Of a DNA stretch of 64,000 nucleotides, positions 51,201 to 63,600 are shown piece after piece. The DNA lies in NCBI GenBank assembly GCA_013398055.1, contig VZRS01007384.1, forward strand, positions 485,244-549,243. The letters are read 5' to 3'. The notes under the pieces were generated by a model. The model was given only the letters and a program-made list of their open reading frames with translations. It ran no database searches and was not told where the DNA came from. The translations under genes were made by a program, and so were the position numbers. The first letter of the stretch is position 1, and each line of letters begins with the position of its first letter. This stretch comes from Ifrita kowaldi. Taxonomy: Eukaryota > Chordata > Aves > Passeriformes > Cinclosomatidae.

Positions 51201-51807
51201 TTTCCATGTAACTTACATAGGCAGGCTTGAATGTTCTGACTCAAGTGACCTATAACCCACCAAAGTATCTGTGCCTAGTGTTAAATTCAGAAATTATATC
51301 AATGCTTGCAATACAGTTTTCACTTGCAGTAAGCCAATTGAGCCTCTGAATGAATTTAGCACTGTAATGTTAGACTGACTGTAAACCTTAGCTGGTTAAA
51401 TGAAGTTTCAGATGGGCAGAATGATGCTATTTCTATTGCATTATCCAGGAAGTTCACTTTCTTGCTTGTTTTCACTGTTCCTACACCCACTGGAAATGTG
51501 GAGTGTCTTCACCATTTTCAGAAACTTACAGACAGCATCATGCAAGGACATATGTTGAAGACTGAGATAATCAAGCATACATCAAAGATTTCAGTTTCTG
51601 ACCTCTGGGCTACTTCCAAGCTAGCTTTCATCTGAGATGTGTTTTTATTTTTTTAATTAATTAAATTAACTGACAGTTTATTTCCTGGTGATAACAAGAT
51701 CATATTTATAAACAGTATATATTCTGTATATCCTACTTTGCAGCAGCAGAATTTTAGTAGAAAAATTTGGCTGTTTCTAGATAATGAAAGAAAGAAGCCT
51801 GGGAGGA
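45266..51807. other. Long repeat-poor non-coding stretch
   Basis: Over 6 kb without recognised genes or transposons. An imperfect TG-rich stretch lies at 48971-49007. The segment 49020-49460 is AT-rich with several TAATTA/ATTTAATTA-like words. A duplicated 10-mer atggctgcta is at 50907-50926. Nothing else can be supported. Confidence 0.6.
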
Positions 51808-51940
51808 TCACAGAATCACAGAATGGTTGGGGCTGACAGGTCATTACTCTCACACCTTACTCAGGCAGGGTGAGCTAAAGCAGGACCATGTCCAGCCAGG
51901 TGTTAAGATTATCTCCACAGATGAAGACTCCACAACCTCA
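51808..51940 (-). mobile_element. CR1 LINE 3' tail fragment
   Basis: Begins with two clean reverse-complemented terminal units (atcacagaatcacagaatgg) and continues ttggggctgacaggtcatt, ctcaggcagggtgagctaaa, caggaccatgtccagccagg and gaagactccacaacctca, the CR1 3' UTR in antisense. About 130 bp remain, with a small deletion after the first 40 bases relative to the usual order. Confidence 0.9.
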
Positions 51941-53468
51941 CCATACTAACATACCTGTATTCAAGTCAGCTTATATTTACTTCCACATTTTTTTCCTCCT
52001 TCTTAAATTGTTTAAAGTCTTCCCTAATAAATGGATATACCATTATAACCATTATAACATCATAACATATTGGAGATGAATACTCACCAGTTTTCATCAA
52101 CCTCTAACCTACTTCTAGGACAACTATTTTATTAAAACAAATGCAAATTAAACACAGTACCTTCCTGGTCTGATAACCAGAAGCAGATTGAAACCTTATA
52201 GAATTAAAGACACAATGATTTTGACTGAATTTAATTCCATATTTGCAGATTTCTATTCACCGTACAGATTTAAATGGTATAGTCTGCATTTTCTACTCAG
52301 GTGCCAGGGCTGTAAAGGTGTAATGCATGCTTAAAGTTAATGGATTTTATCTCCATCGAATCCCAAAGCATTAAAGTTTGTCACCTTGCAAAGTTTCCCA
52401 TGTTGCAAAGTTTCCATGTTTCACATGGTTATTCTGCCATAGTAGAAGAGCTGGTGATTGTGGTCTGAGAAACAATGTTTTGAGCAGTTTTGTTGAATAA
52501 CATCTGTTCTTCCTCAAAATTGAACTTTGAGCACATACAATTAGGACCATTTATAAATTGATAGTAGTATTCTTACTGTGAAGAACTACTTTCTTTTTAA
52601 AGTCTAACATATTTGCCAACATATTTGCTGGATAACGGTTAGGCATTCCTCTTCCATCATTGCTCTAGGGTAGGTTTTCTGAATTGTTTTGTGACTGCTT
52701 ACTATCTTCTGCTCAACAACATATTGAAATATGGTTATCAAGTGTATGTCCTTCTTATAAAGCTGATAATTATTGGTTCTGATTAAATATTGTGAAAGTT
52801 ATTGTAGTAGTTCAGCAGACTATTCTCTCGGGGAGAATGAAGAGGTAGAAAAGTCTGTTTGTAGCAAACACAGACAACCTTCCTGCATGCAAAACTCATC
52901 ACATGCTCAGACTCTTCAGTCAGAAGTGGTAATGCTGAATGGGGTACGCATGTGTGAGGTTTAGGGCTATGGTGAGGTTTGGGCTTTATTAAAAAGGAAA
53001 GTGAGTTTTCAACCAAGTGAAAAGATTTGGTCTTGAAAGACAATATAGAAAAGGAAAGAGAAGAGAGTAATACCCTAAGCCTCAAAGTGTCAGATGGAAG
53101 TTTCAGTGTTGAAGTGTTAGTCCTGAGTGTAAAATGATCAAACAGGAGGAAGGGAAATCATAACATGAGATGGGATAACATTTCTGAAGACAGAGCTTAA
53201 TTTCTTTTGGAGGCTGTAAGTATGAGCTAAAAATGGTTCAATTATGTTGTCAAAACTCAGAGTAGAAAACAAACATAAAATAAATCACATATAGAATTGA
53301 TGATATGCATGTTGACGTAAGAGGACAAGGCTTGAGCTAGATGTGAATGAATGAATTAGAGAGTGAAGACAGGGAAGAGGTGACACAGTGATGAAAATTT
53401 GTCCCACCTGTCCTTACTACAAGGTGTCCCAGTTTTCTATTCTAGCACTGAAAGTAAGATGAAGAGTG

Positions 53469-53511
53469 CCCTCTTTTTTTTCTTTTTCTTTTTTTTTTTC
53501 TGAATTCCTGG
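53469..53511 (+). repeat. T-rich pyrimidine tract
   Basis: Uninterrupted T and C over about 43 bases, mostly T. On the minus strand it reads as an A-rich run, but no retroposon body or target duplication was found next to it. Confidence 0.75.
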
Positions 53512-53862
53512 CCAACTTCCCTTTTCCCTGTGCCAGAATGTTTCCCTGAGAACCCCTGAACACAACACCCCAGTTTTTCACTTTAAAAATACGATCAATC
53601 TGCAAGAAGATAGAAAGAATCTGCAGATTGCTACTGACTTACCAGTTAGTTTGGCATCATTTTCCACATGACCTATCTTGGGAGATATTTTAACTCACAT
53701 TCTGAGTGACGCTTCCAAATGGAAACCTCGATGTTTAATGGTTGATTTTGCAGCACCAGACAGTCTCATAATTTTGAGCTGAGTAACATCTTGGTCTGAT
53801 GCTTTTCATATTTGCTATCTTTGCTTTCAGCTACACCAGTGTGAATATACTTGTATTGTTAA

Positions 53863-53884
53863 GTGTGTCAGTCTATTGACACAC
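53863..53884. repeat. Perfect inverted repeat (8-bp arms, 6-bp loop)
   Basis: gtgtgtca and tgacacac are exact reverse complements separated by gtctat. No T-run or known RNA structure accompanies it, so no function is assigned. Confidence 0.8.
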
Positions 53885-56800
53885 AATTTATTCTGAATAC
53901 TATATCATGAAGGACAATAGAGGTTCGAAGTACACACCAAGTTTCTAGAATGTGGGTAGTCTTTTGGTAATCATCCACCTTCATTAGCTGAATGAATACT
54001 TATTATATCTATCTGACAGTTAATTACTGATTTTCAGGCAAAATGATTCCAAATATCTGTCATCACAGCTAGAAATCTAGAATCTTATCAAAAGTCTTCT
54101 GGATGAAAATGTAGATTTGATGTTTTATGGATAGAAGCAGATGGTCAGAAAGGGAAATAAAACCACTGATCTTCGGCAGAAAATATAAAATAGATTCTGA
54201 CTTTCTCATCCCTAGTTACCTAGGAATGACTTGGAAGTTCCTTTTGAGCACAAGACTAGTGGGAAGGAAAAAACACAATCTACATCCTCTTGGGTCCTCA
54301 AACATTTGCCATCCTACTGGGATGATGGTGTTTCTCCCTATTTTGGCAACAGAGGAAAAGGAAAATAAGTTCCTCTATCCGTTTGTGTCAGAGAATATAT
54401 TCCACTACCAGTTGAAATGCAGGAAGAAATACCTCCACAATGATTAAGCCATAGTATTTAGCCTCCTAAAACGGCCTCTGGATGGAAGTGCAATGTGTTC
54501 CAATACAGTTTGCTTTCATATGTGCAATTTGTTTGTGACTCATGAATCCCCATCAATATGCCTTCTGTAGAAGATGTTATAAATGCCATCAATCCTTTAT
54601 TTGTATTTGAATCACATGCATAAGGCACTGAGATTTCATAAGATACCAAGCAGATTTTGAGAGGACAGCAGTTTTCATCTTCGGGGGGGAAAAAAATCAT
54701 GTATGTGCAAGATTTTAGTGAAAAGTCAATATGAAAGAGCAACAGAAATTCCTGACAAAGCCTCCTCCCCTTGAATCCCTCCCACTGCTTCTCCGTTGTC
54801 ATCCTTCTTAAGTATCACCTCTCCTTTCCATCAGGACTGGCACTCAAGAATAACAGATGGCAGCCTCAAGATTGTAGCACCCTTTAATGTCTGCCCTTTA
54901 CTGTCTGGCAAAAGTGTTGACATTTCTGCCTTGAATGAGAACTGAAAACATGTAAAAATATATTCAACATGAACAGTCAGTGTCTAAGATGTTGTTTACA
55001 CACTGCTAATGGGCTTTGACTTTAATAGAATGATCCTTAGGTCTGCAGAACCCACAGTCAGGTGTGAACTGGATATTTTATTCTGTTATTTCCCTTACAT
55101 TAGAGAAATAACCAATCTTGCTGCCCATGGACTCAAGAGCTGTCCCTACTATTTCCATCAGCAAATATGAGTACACTGTTGTGGGTTTTCTTGCAAGCAT
55201 CAACCAACCTATGGGAGTATAATCTCCTAGAACTGCCCCCAGGAAACTCTGCCTCCTCCTCTGGTAGGAGTTGCTGTATGGGTGGAAAGAGATGAAATGA
55301 GAAGCTCCAGTGCTATTAAACACTGCAATCTTAAGCAGTTACCGAACTTTGGTATTCACCACCACGGGTTTTTGTCTTTAGTAGTGTACTGATGATCAGA
55401 AGGTAAATTGTACAAATGCCTCTTCATTGCTGAAAGCGAAGTTTATTTATTTGTTTGCTGAATTGAGCACAGAAGTAAGGGAGTGAATTGTTCCTTTCTA
55501 AGAGTAATCGTCAGGGAAATCTCTGGAATTTTTTTTTTTTCTGAAGTACTCAAAATAGGTGTCCAAATCCATAAGACCAGTATTTTCTGTAAAACATCAA
55601 AGAATCTCAAAGTACAGTGGAGCAGAGTTACATCATGGTATTGGGCACTGGCTGAATGCACCCCCGGCACTTTTGAAGAATGCACCGCAACTCCTGCAAC
55701 TCATTTACAGCACTGATTTATTTCTGGTGGACATTAAAAAACCCCTGTCTCCTCTCCATCATAAAATATTAGATAGCTATTTCTATAATGTTTTTGAGAC
55801 AGCACTTCATGTTTTATATGTTTGCAGAGTTTTCTTTTTTGTTATTATTTGTCTTTTCATTATTCCCAGTTGTTATGAGGCAGAAAAACCCTATTAACAA
55901 AACAGATGGTTCTTTCACCTTCAAATATGTGGAACAATTCAAGTCAAACAGGTGACAAAATACAGGACAATTTACCAACAAATCCCTCAGATTAATGTAT
56001 ACTGCTTAAAGATTTAGCACAGAAGGACTACATATGTCTGGGAAATGAGTACTACTTTCTGCTTGCAAACCCTGTATTTTGACAGGCCATATTGTCTTGA
56101 GATAGAACGTCAGAAGAAGAATGAATAATTTAATCAGAAATAAATGAGACAAATTGTATAAGGGACAGTACATGGATTTCCTTCTTGAAAGCTGAAGTCT
56201 ACCCTTGCTTCACATGAGTGGACAACCATTCCACGCTAAACAGTGAGCTGATCAGAATCAGGTTTCTTCCTGCTAGTTTTTAAACCAAATAAATAAAACA
56301 TCCAGATTGCTGGCAGATGCAGGGAGATACTCTGTGGATTTAAGGAGGCACACAGCTTTTAATGCCCTTACCAAAAGTCTGCAAGGTGATTTTAAAATTA
56401 AAACTATTACCTAGCTGATTTGAAAAATTTTAAGAGTTTTTTTTTATTCAACAAAACAATGAAAAGGATAGGTTTCACTTCTATAAAAATATTACAAGAT
56501 TTACTTCTTGTATGCAAGCTTTTATCTGAAATAATATTCCATACAACTTGATATTCTGAAAAAACATTCTGTACTTCATTAGACGTCTCCCTTCTCTTCC
56601 TCAGCAACATGAAAAGCTGTAGCACAGGATTATATTTAGATGGAGTGAGCAGCATGAGAAAATCTGTGCCTTATTTAGGAAAAAATACATATATTAAGAA
56701 TTAAATGTGAATGGTCTCTTTTGATCAAAAGAGTTGGGATAAGCATGTGGGCCACAAATGTCTGATGTCGAGGCATGCTGTTCCCGAATTTCCTAACTGT

Positions 56801-57753
56801 TCTTTCATATTTCAAAGGCTGTTTTATTTCATCTTCACTGTAGAACATACTGAGTGATAGGGTTAGAGAGAACTAGTGGTTTTAAATTTGCACGTCTAAG
56901 CCCTGTTTATTGGTATTTTGCTGACATCTAGTGGTGACAAACCTGTTAGCCAGATTTCTGTCCTGTGCTGATGTAGCAGGATCATCGCTCTATGAAGAAT
57001 GCTTGTAACTGTGGGTTTAAAGCTGGCATTTCATAAGCTGCAAAAGAAAATGCTCAGCAACCATTCTCTTCTTTTACTGCCTAATCATAACTTCTGGTAC
57101 TTTCAAATACAAAGGAACTGTTATTCTTGTAGATTATTTTAGAATTTCAAAGTCAGGTTCTACCAACATTGTCCAAAGCAGCAGCAAAATAGAAAACTAG
57201 AACCAGGGTTAGATGATGCCATAGCAAAATCTTGATAGCCGGCCTGTTCTTCAGTCTCCACCCACTGCCAGCAAGTTAAAAATATTGTGTGCAAATTGGA
57301 AGTGTTTGCCTGCAATAAAGAAATACTGGTGCTGACAGAGTCGCATGGTGGTTGGGGATGTGTCTAAATCAAAGAGAACAAATCTCAGCTGCCCTAGTTG
57401 TGAATACCAAACCAGTTACATATATTAGATAGCTGCCTTTGTTAGAATTCACATCCATATCTGCAAAATCAGTCTCAGGCCCAATGTATGCAATAAAATA
57501 AAAAAAGGAATCAAGCTGTGAGAATTCTCTTTTCTCTCCCTCAGAGAATTAGTGTTGAATAGAGATACTTTGGTTGAACAGCACTATTTTCTACAACACA
57601 AACGTTTTATTTTTAATAAATATTTATGAGGAGTTGGCAGGGGAGAAAGAGGTTATATTTTGATGATTAGAAAAAACAGTGATTCAATAAATGACATTAA
57701 GCTACTGGCTTTCCTGCTTTTGTTTCAAAACTATGAATATGTAGTGAGAGAGC

Positions 57754-57757
<4 letters not shown>

Positions 57758-57784
<27 letters not shown>
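57758..57784 (+). repeat. (GT)n microsatellite
   Basis: Thirteen and a half uninterrupted GT units, preceded by gcgtgc and followed by cttgaaagagagtgtgtgag. A minus-strand frame (57697-57882) reads a Thr-His repeat through it and is not a gene. Confidence 0.97.
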
Positions 57785-57819
57785 CTTGAAAGAGAGTGTG
57801 TGAGACAGGTGGCAGCAGG

Positions 57820-57833
57820 GTTGCTATAGCAAT
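57820..57833. promoter_or_regulatory. RFX-like palindrome next to homeodomain words
   Basis: GTTGCTATAGCAAT contains the perfect 12-base palindrome TTGCTATAGCAA and matches the X-box pattern GTTGCNNNNGCAAC except at the last base. Within 50 bases downstream there are two TAATTAC/AATTAC words and an ACTAATGA. The cluster could be a regulatory module; evidence is motif content only. Confidence 0.35.
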
Positions 57834-60289
57834 TACTTGTCACTAATGATAGGAGGGTAATTACTGCAGCAAATTCCCACATAGCTATTCAGCACACAAG
57901 TTAGACTATTTCCCATCCTAAAATATTCTTTCTGTATGTGCAAGATTACCTTTTTCACCAGATGGCTACCAGCTACATTTCTAAAATTTATAATAGTGTA
58001 AAACCAGAAGTTCATTAATTATGGTCTGAATGGAATCAGAATTTAGCCCCCACCATCACTTTTGAAAGATGCAGTGTCTTTTGGGGTATACTTTTCTCTA
58101 GATGCAATACAAAATTGTTTGTTGGAACGCTTTTTGTAAGTTCAATGTCAAAAACATATTGAGGTCACCTTCAATGCTGCATTCAAGAAATCAAGATTAG
58201 TACGTGATTGAGGCTGACTCATCATTTAATTGCACAAGATGTAAATCAGGTTTTTCTGCAGTGAACTAATAAAATTAAACTATTAATAACTGTACAAACA
58301 ACTACAAATCAGGCCATGTTTGAAGGAAAATAGACACAGGCATTGAGAGAGTCATTGGGAGAGTTTCTTTGGAACATCATCATTAGCATATTTTTCATTT
58401 CCTCTCTTTCCATTATTTGTAGCTTAACGGTGGCTTATCATCTCCTGCAAATAGAAAAAAATCTACATCTCTCTTCATCTTTAGGCTGCTCCAATCTGCA
58501 GTGTTTGAAACATTTCCAAACTAATAAAACAGAAGCAACTTCTTTCCTAATATATAAAATGAAAATATTTATTTTGTGTAATCAGCACTAATAAAATGGT
58601 CTCAAAGGTGTCTATCTAATTTACACAAAAACATGATGTTACCTGAGCTACAGTATTCCTTAATGATTCTCTTTTCTTTAATGATTGTCTTCATCCTTTT
58701 ATTGCCTTTGAAATGAAAATATGGTTTACGGACATTACCTCTTAATTAACTGGTGGCAAATACGTAGAATTACAAGCCACTTTAGAGAGTTCATTTTTTG
58801 CCCCCCAGCTGGCTGGACCGTGATGAATTGAGAGAATACATAATATTTTCTCTCTTTCCAAGATGAAGTAATGAATTTCAGAACTAGGAGCTGGAAAGAC
58901 AGCACTTAGGCTTCCAAGGTGGATGAGATTGTCTACTATGCCATAATTAACAACTGTTTGATGCATTCCTAAAGCGTATTTCTTTCTGATTCACTTGTTA
59001 TGAAAAAACTGTGCATCTCTGGCTATTCATAATAAAAACATTGCAAATCTGCTTACCTAGGCTTTGCTCATTTTCCATCCATCAAACAAAGTATTGATAA
59101 TTTTTTTGTATCTCCAACAGTTCATTTTATTAATGCAAAAAAAGATAACTTTCATTTGGCATACTAATATTGCTAGAAAAGACCCTTATAAAATGCAACT
59201 GTCTTCAGATAATTTTTAGTACTATTGAGTTATTTCAATTCTTTGATAAAAGTAGGTGACTACACTGGAATTTAAAATCCACTTGTCAGCTGCTGACCTC
59301 GTACAGTAAGTAAAATAATACTTGCTGTTACAATATAAATAATTGTATAAATAGGTATTGTTTAAATAAGGACTGTCACAATTTTGTTTCTTTTATTTAT
59401 GTCTCACATGAAGGTTGATTTATAATCTGCTTCTGATGTGTAAATCAGTAAATCTTATGAATCATTTTATCCTCAAAGACAGCACTTGAATTCCAAGAAT
59501 TTCATGAAAAGCATTTTCCATTTTTCTCACTAAAAAAATATAGCTTGATGCCAATTAAAATTCAGTGCACAGTGTATCCAGTAACCCTGATAATCAGTAA
59601 AAACATGTCAGAGCACAAAATGGTTTCTCCAACTGAATGGAAATTTCAATGAGCAGTTAAACTACAACAGGAAGAAATCCATTACTGGAATACCTTGCTG
59701 CCTTACAGCAGTTGAAAAGGTGATTAAAGAAATAAGGACACGAAACCATATAAAATCCTGGCAAAAGTGGCAGCAAGGACAATGACATATATTTCAGCTT
59801 GTATTTCAGCTTGTACCAATACTTGCTTTGGCTCAGAACAACAGAACATATTGATCGGACTGCTACATGGTAGATCAGTGTACAAGAATGACAATTTCTC
59901 CCCCAAAACCCCACACTGGCTTTATTTTTTCAGCTCTTTGACTCTTGCTGACTTGAGTTCAAGTCCCAAATGGACTTCTGATCAGCAGGGCAGCTGATTT
60001 CAGAATACAGAGAGAGAGAAAATGTGTAAACTTCGTGAAGTACTCCACAAGCTCCAGCTTGCAAACCTCACAGAGAGTGCAGCCCATCCAGCTCACAAGT
60101 TCTCACCTAATACAACATGCTGTAAGTTGTGAAGAAATGTGTTTAAGTACAAATAGTCTCTACTGGCTTCAGGAAGTAAAACTGTTCCCTTAGTTTAGTC
60201 AACACATTGCTTGCTGGGGAAGCTGAGAGGCCGATGTCCTAGGCTCACCAGCAATTTCTCCCTGTAAAATGAAAGTTAGCAATAATTGT
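57834..60289. other. Non-coding stretch
   Basis: AT-rich sequence without recognised gene or transposon. A 12-bp unit (tatttcagcttg) is duplicated in tandem at 59790-59813. The stretch 59270-59470 combines an E-box palindrome (gtcagctgctgac, 59285-59297) with AT-rich homeobox-like words and may be constrained. Confidence 0.55.
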
Positions 60290-60600
60290 GTGTATAATAT
60301 TGTCTATTAGGTGGTGCATAAGGGCTTGCATTGTATGTACATACTGTAATTGTATAGAAAACATTACAGAGTGAGCCTGCTTTTAGCTTGATGCCTCATA
60401 CAGTGGTAATTAAGGAGAACAGTCTTTCGATTTGTTACTATTTGCAGTTCTGCAGGAAAACTAGGTTTAGGCTATCTTGTGCTGTGCATTGTTGCCATGT
60501 TTAATCTTCTGATTCTCTAGGAACAATTACATGTGACACCTATGGGGAATTTAATTGCTCTGCTCCTGCCTCTATGGCAATTGTAATTATGGTGCAGTAC
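60290..60600. promoter_or_regulatory. Candidate conserved non-coding regulatory element
   Basis: Dense homeodomain and SOX-like words in unique sequence: TAATTA at 60407-60412, AACAAT at 60522-60527 followed by tacatgtgac, gaatttaattgctc at 60548-60560, caattgtaattat at 60578-60590, and half an X-box (gttgccatg, 60491-60499). No open frame of note, no repeat, and the sequence is less AT-monotonous than its neighbours. This is the texture of vertebrate developmental enhancers, but conservation cannot be checked here. Confidence 0.35.
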
Positions 60601-60605
60601 TATTT

Positions 60606-60634
60606 GGGGGGTGGGGGGGAGGGGGGAGGAGAGG
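60606..60634 (+). repeat. G-rich tract with G-quadruplex potential
   Basis: Runs of six, seven and six G separated by single T or A bases, then ggagagg. Four or more GGG tracts with one-base loops can be drawn, satisfying the usual G-quadruplex pattern on the + strand. It abuts the candidate regulatory segment on its left and an A-run on its right. Confidence 0.85.
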
Positions 60635-63600
60635 AAAAAAAATGGTGTTTTTTAGAATATGGCACTGAATAATGCCAAGGTTGTATTTACACAACAGCAT
60701 AGCTCCAAGAATTAGCTTCCAGAATTAACCCTGTGTTTCTTTTCATGACAGGCCAGACAAAATAAAAGCATTGGTTATTGCAAATATTCTCATGTAAAGC
60801 TTTCCATTCAAGCCTATCAAATGCGTGTATCCTCCCAACGTATGTGGGAGTTATCACAGCTTCTTTTTTTTCCCCCTCCTTCTCCAGCTGAGGAAACTAA
60901 GGCACAGAAATGTTCTGCCTGATTTGTCTTTATGAAAAATCCAAAGGAGAGCAAATTAGTATGTGAGAAATTTTGAATTTCTAGCATTTCCAAGCTCCTT
61001 TTTCTTTTAATGGATGCAGCTTTGAAGGAAACATAATGGGCAAAACACATGGCTTTTTAAGCTATAAGACCTTAAAAAAGTCTGTGAAATGGAACATAAT
61101 AAATGAATAAATGTTGCTGTGCACTATTCTGTGGATAAATCCTGTTGAGCAGAATTGAAGATGTCATTGTCTGAATCACACTGTATGATCCCAACCAAAG
61201 GAAGTGGTAGACAGGGTTATGCTATTGCATTCTGAAGGAAATTTTAAAGAGAATCCAAAAAGCAGTACTGTATTAGAACTTCTTTTGTTCCTTATAAAAA
61301 AAGGAAAAAATTATCCCTGCTTCATTTGCAGCAAGGCCTTTTGATTTCTTTTATCATCTTGATGATTTTCAGAACTGATCTTGATGGCAATTCAGTTAGA
61401 AATTAAACTGTCATCGAGGAGTCCTCCAGTGGTTTCACAAGTTAACACTCTTGGAGAAGTGGTGTACAGATTAAATCAGGACAAATGCTCCACAGAATAG
61501 AGCCCATTCTGGTTGAAGACCTCATTTAATAATAATGCAGAGGCTTATTTGTCTTAAATAAACACTAATCATGCAGAAGTGAAATACACTCACAATTCTC
61601 CATATGCCACCTGTTCACCTTCAGCACCTGTAATCGTCCCCCTAAAATGAAACACAACATGGCCAAACGTAACCTATAGATAGCAAAAAGCCAACCCACG
61701 CCTTTGGTATAATTCTACTGTACAAGAAATACAGGTTTAAGATAACTACTGGGTTTTTCTCTTTGCAGTCTATCCAACATAAGTTAAGTCATGCCAGAGA
61801 ACATATAATGCTATAATTGCCTGTATGAATCTTGTAGACAATGTGCTGCAGAAGTGAAGGTGCACAGTACATACCACTGCAGATAGGCTGCTGTGATGAA
61901 CCTGAGAAATTTTTCATGAGAAAGAAAGTAGCTAAGAGAAATGTGTTTTCTTCAGATAATTATCAACTTCTTTTGATACTGACATCAACAGAACTGACAA
62001 GATCTCTTTGAACATCAAGATTACCTTTCTGTGCATTCTTTCTTATCAAAAGAAAAAAATACCTACATTGACATGTTAAGCTTTTCCCAATTTTCCTCTT
62101 AAAAAACCAAAGGAGTTGATGGAAGATTTTTCTAGGCCAAAGGGAATGAATCTTATACAAGAGCCAGTCTATTTTTTTCCACACAATACATTTTTTTTCT
62201 CTCAGTTATGGAAACAGCTAGCCTTTTCACTGAATTGTAGTTTCATGTGTGAACTATCCATATCCATTCTCCCCACAGTGTATTAAGTTGTAAAAGACTT
62301 CTGGACTGGTACAAGACAGGTCAGGTTTTCCACTCAGAAAACAATCTGTGTGTTCACAGCCAATGTGATTATCTCCTTGAGAAGTCAGCACATGGGACCT
62401 GTCATTTGAAGACCTGCATTTTGCCACCATCTGGCCAAACAACATTGAATAAGTCACTTGCAGTCTTTGTTCTTTGAATTTCTCATTCATAAAGCTATTA
62501 TCAGCCAATATTTGCACAAATTTTTTTGTGCTTCTGTTGTACATTTAAAGTCATTTTTTTCTTTACTATGCCTTAAAACCATTTTCCGGCCTTGTTTTCT
62601 CCGAATTTACATATCTAACCCTCAGTTTAGCCCGAATTGCACCCCTTGTTTTGTAATGTGAACAGTGCAGGCATAGTACAAAAGAGAAGAGACTCCAAAC
62701 AGTGAATCTGAATGCACTTTTAAACATACTTTTCCATTGCAGATATTTACAAATGAAACCCTGTAATGCAGCATTTAATTCCCACGAAAAGTGTTATACT
62801 CATTATATCTTCTGTCCGTATACAAGCTTCTGCTGTGTTAGTTGTATTGCCATTTTCGGCAGGGACTCAGAAGAGAGAAAGGGTAGGAACTCAGACAGAA
62901 TTACTAAACTGAAACACAAAGATAATGAACTCTAATGCAAGAGGACAGCAAATTAAAAGACTGGGAAGTTGTTAGCCCATGCAAAAATAGGAAGAAAAAG
63001 AGCTTTATTCCATACTTTTGAAGCATTCTTCAAAGCTCAGAGAGCCTACTAAACGAAGCAGTCCAGTTAATCTGCCTAGAGCTCCTCAGTTTGGCTCTCT
63101 TTACAAAAGAAATCCAAGCAGACATTTTTAAGAGCAATTATTTTTTTATGAAAAGGAAATCACTAAGACCTAGAAAGGCACATTAGGGGCTAGAAGACAC
63201 ACCAATCAGGAAATGGTTTAAGATGCCCATTCAGCTCAATTTGTTTTAAAGTATTTCAAACCCCCTGAATACAGCAAATTCTACAAATAACCAAGTGGCT
63301 GGGAGACATAGTGCATACTGCCAAGCAGATTTAAATGCAAAACCAAGACTCCTGTTTCCCAAAGCTGTGGACGGTGATTATAACATTGTCTAGTCTTAAG
63401 GCAAAGTTAGTCTCTCTGTTTCTCTGTATTTCCCTACCAGAGTCCTAATGCTCCCCTTCTGTGCAAACAGATCCACAAAAGAACAAACTTATTTAGAAAA
63501 TTGGTAGTTCCAAAAATGGCATGGATTTGGCAAAATTGTGCCCTGGTTCACAACGTTATCAGACAGAAATATTCAAGCATTATAAAACACCTCCTGTCCT

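Larger units (their letters stand above)
51941..57757. other. Non-coding stretch with small tandem duplications
   Basis: No gene recognised. Includes a ccattataa doublet near 52040-52057, a 17/16-bp tandem duplication (ttgcaaagtttcc(c)atg) at 52386-52418, a T/C tract at 53470-53511 and a perfect 8-bp-arm hairpin at 53863-53884. Frames at 54127-54447 (+, 106 codons), 54458-54802 (-, 114 codons) and 55078-55323 (-, 81 codons) show no known domain, though the last has a balanced amino-acid composition. Confidence 0.55.

Noticed and set aside
53469..53511. A-rich tail of a minus-strand retrogene
   Set aside because: No poly(A) signal at the expected place, no parent-like coding sequence and no flanking duplication found.
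57697..57882. Minus-strand frame with Thr-His repeats
   Set aside because: Product of reading the (GT)n microsatellite.
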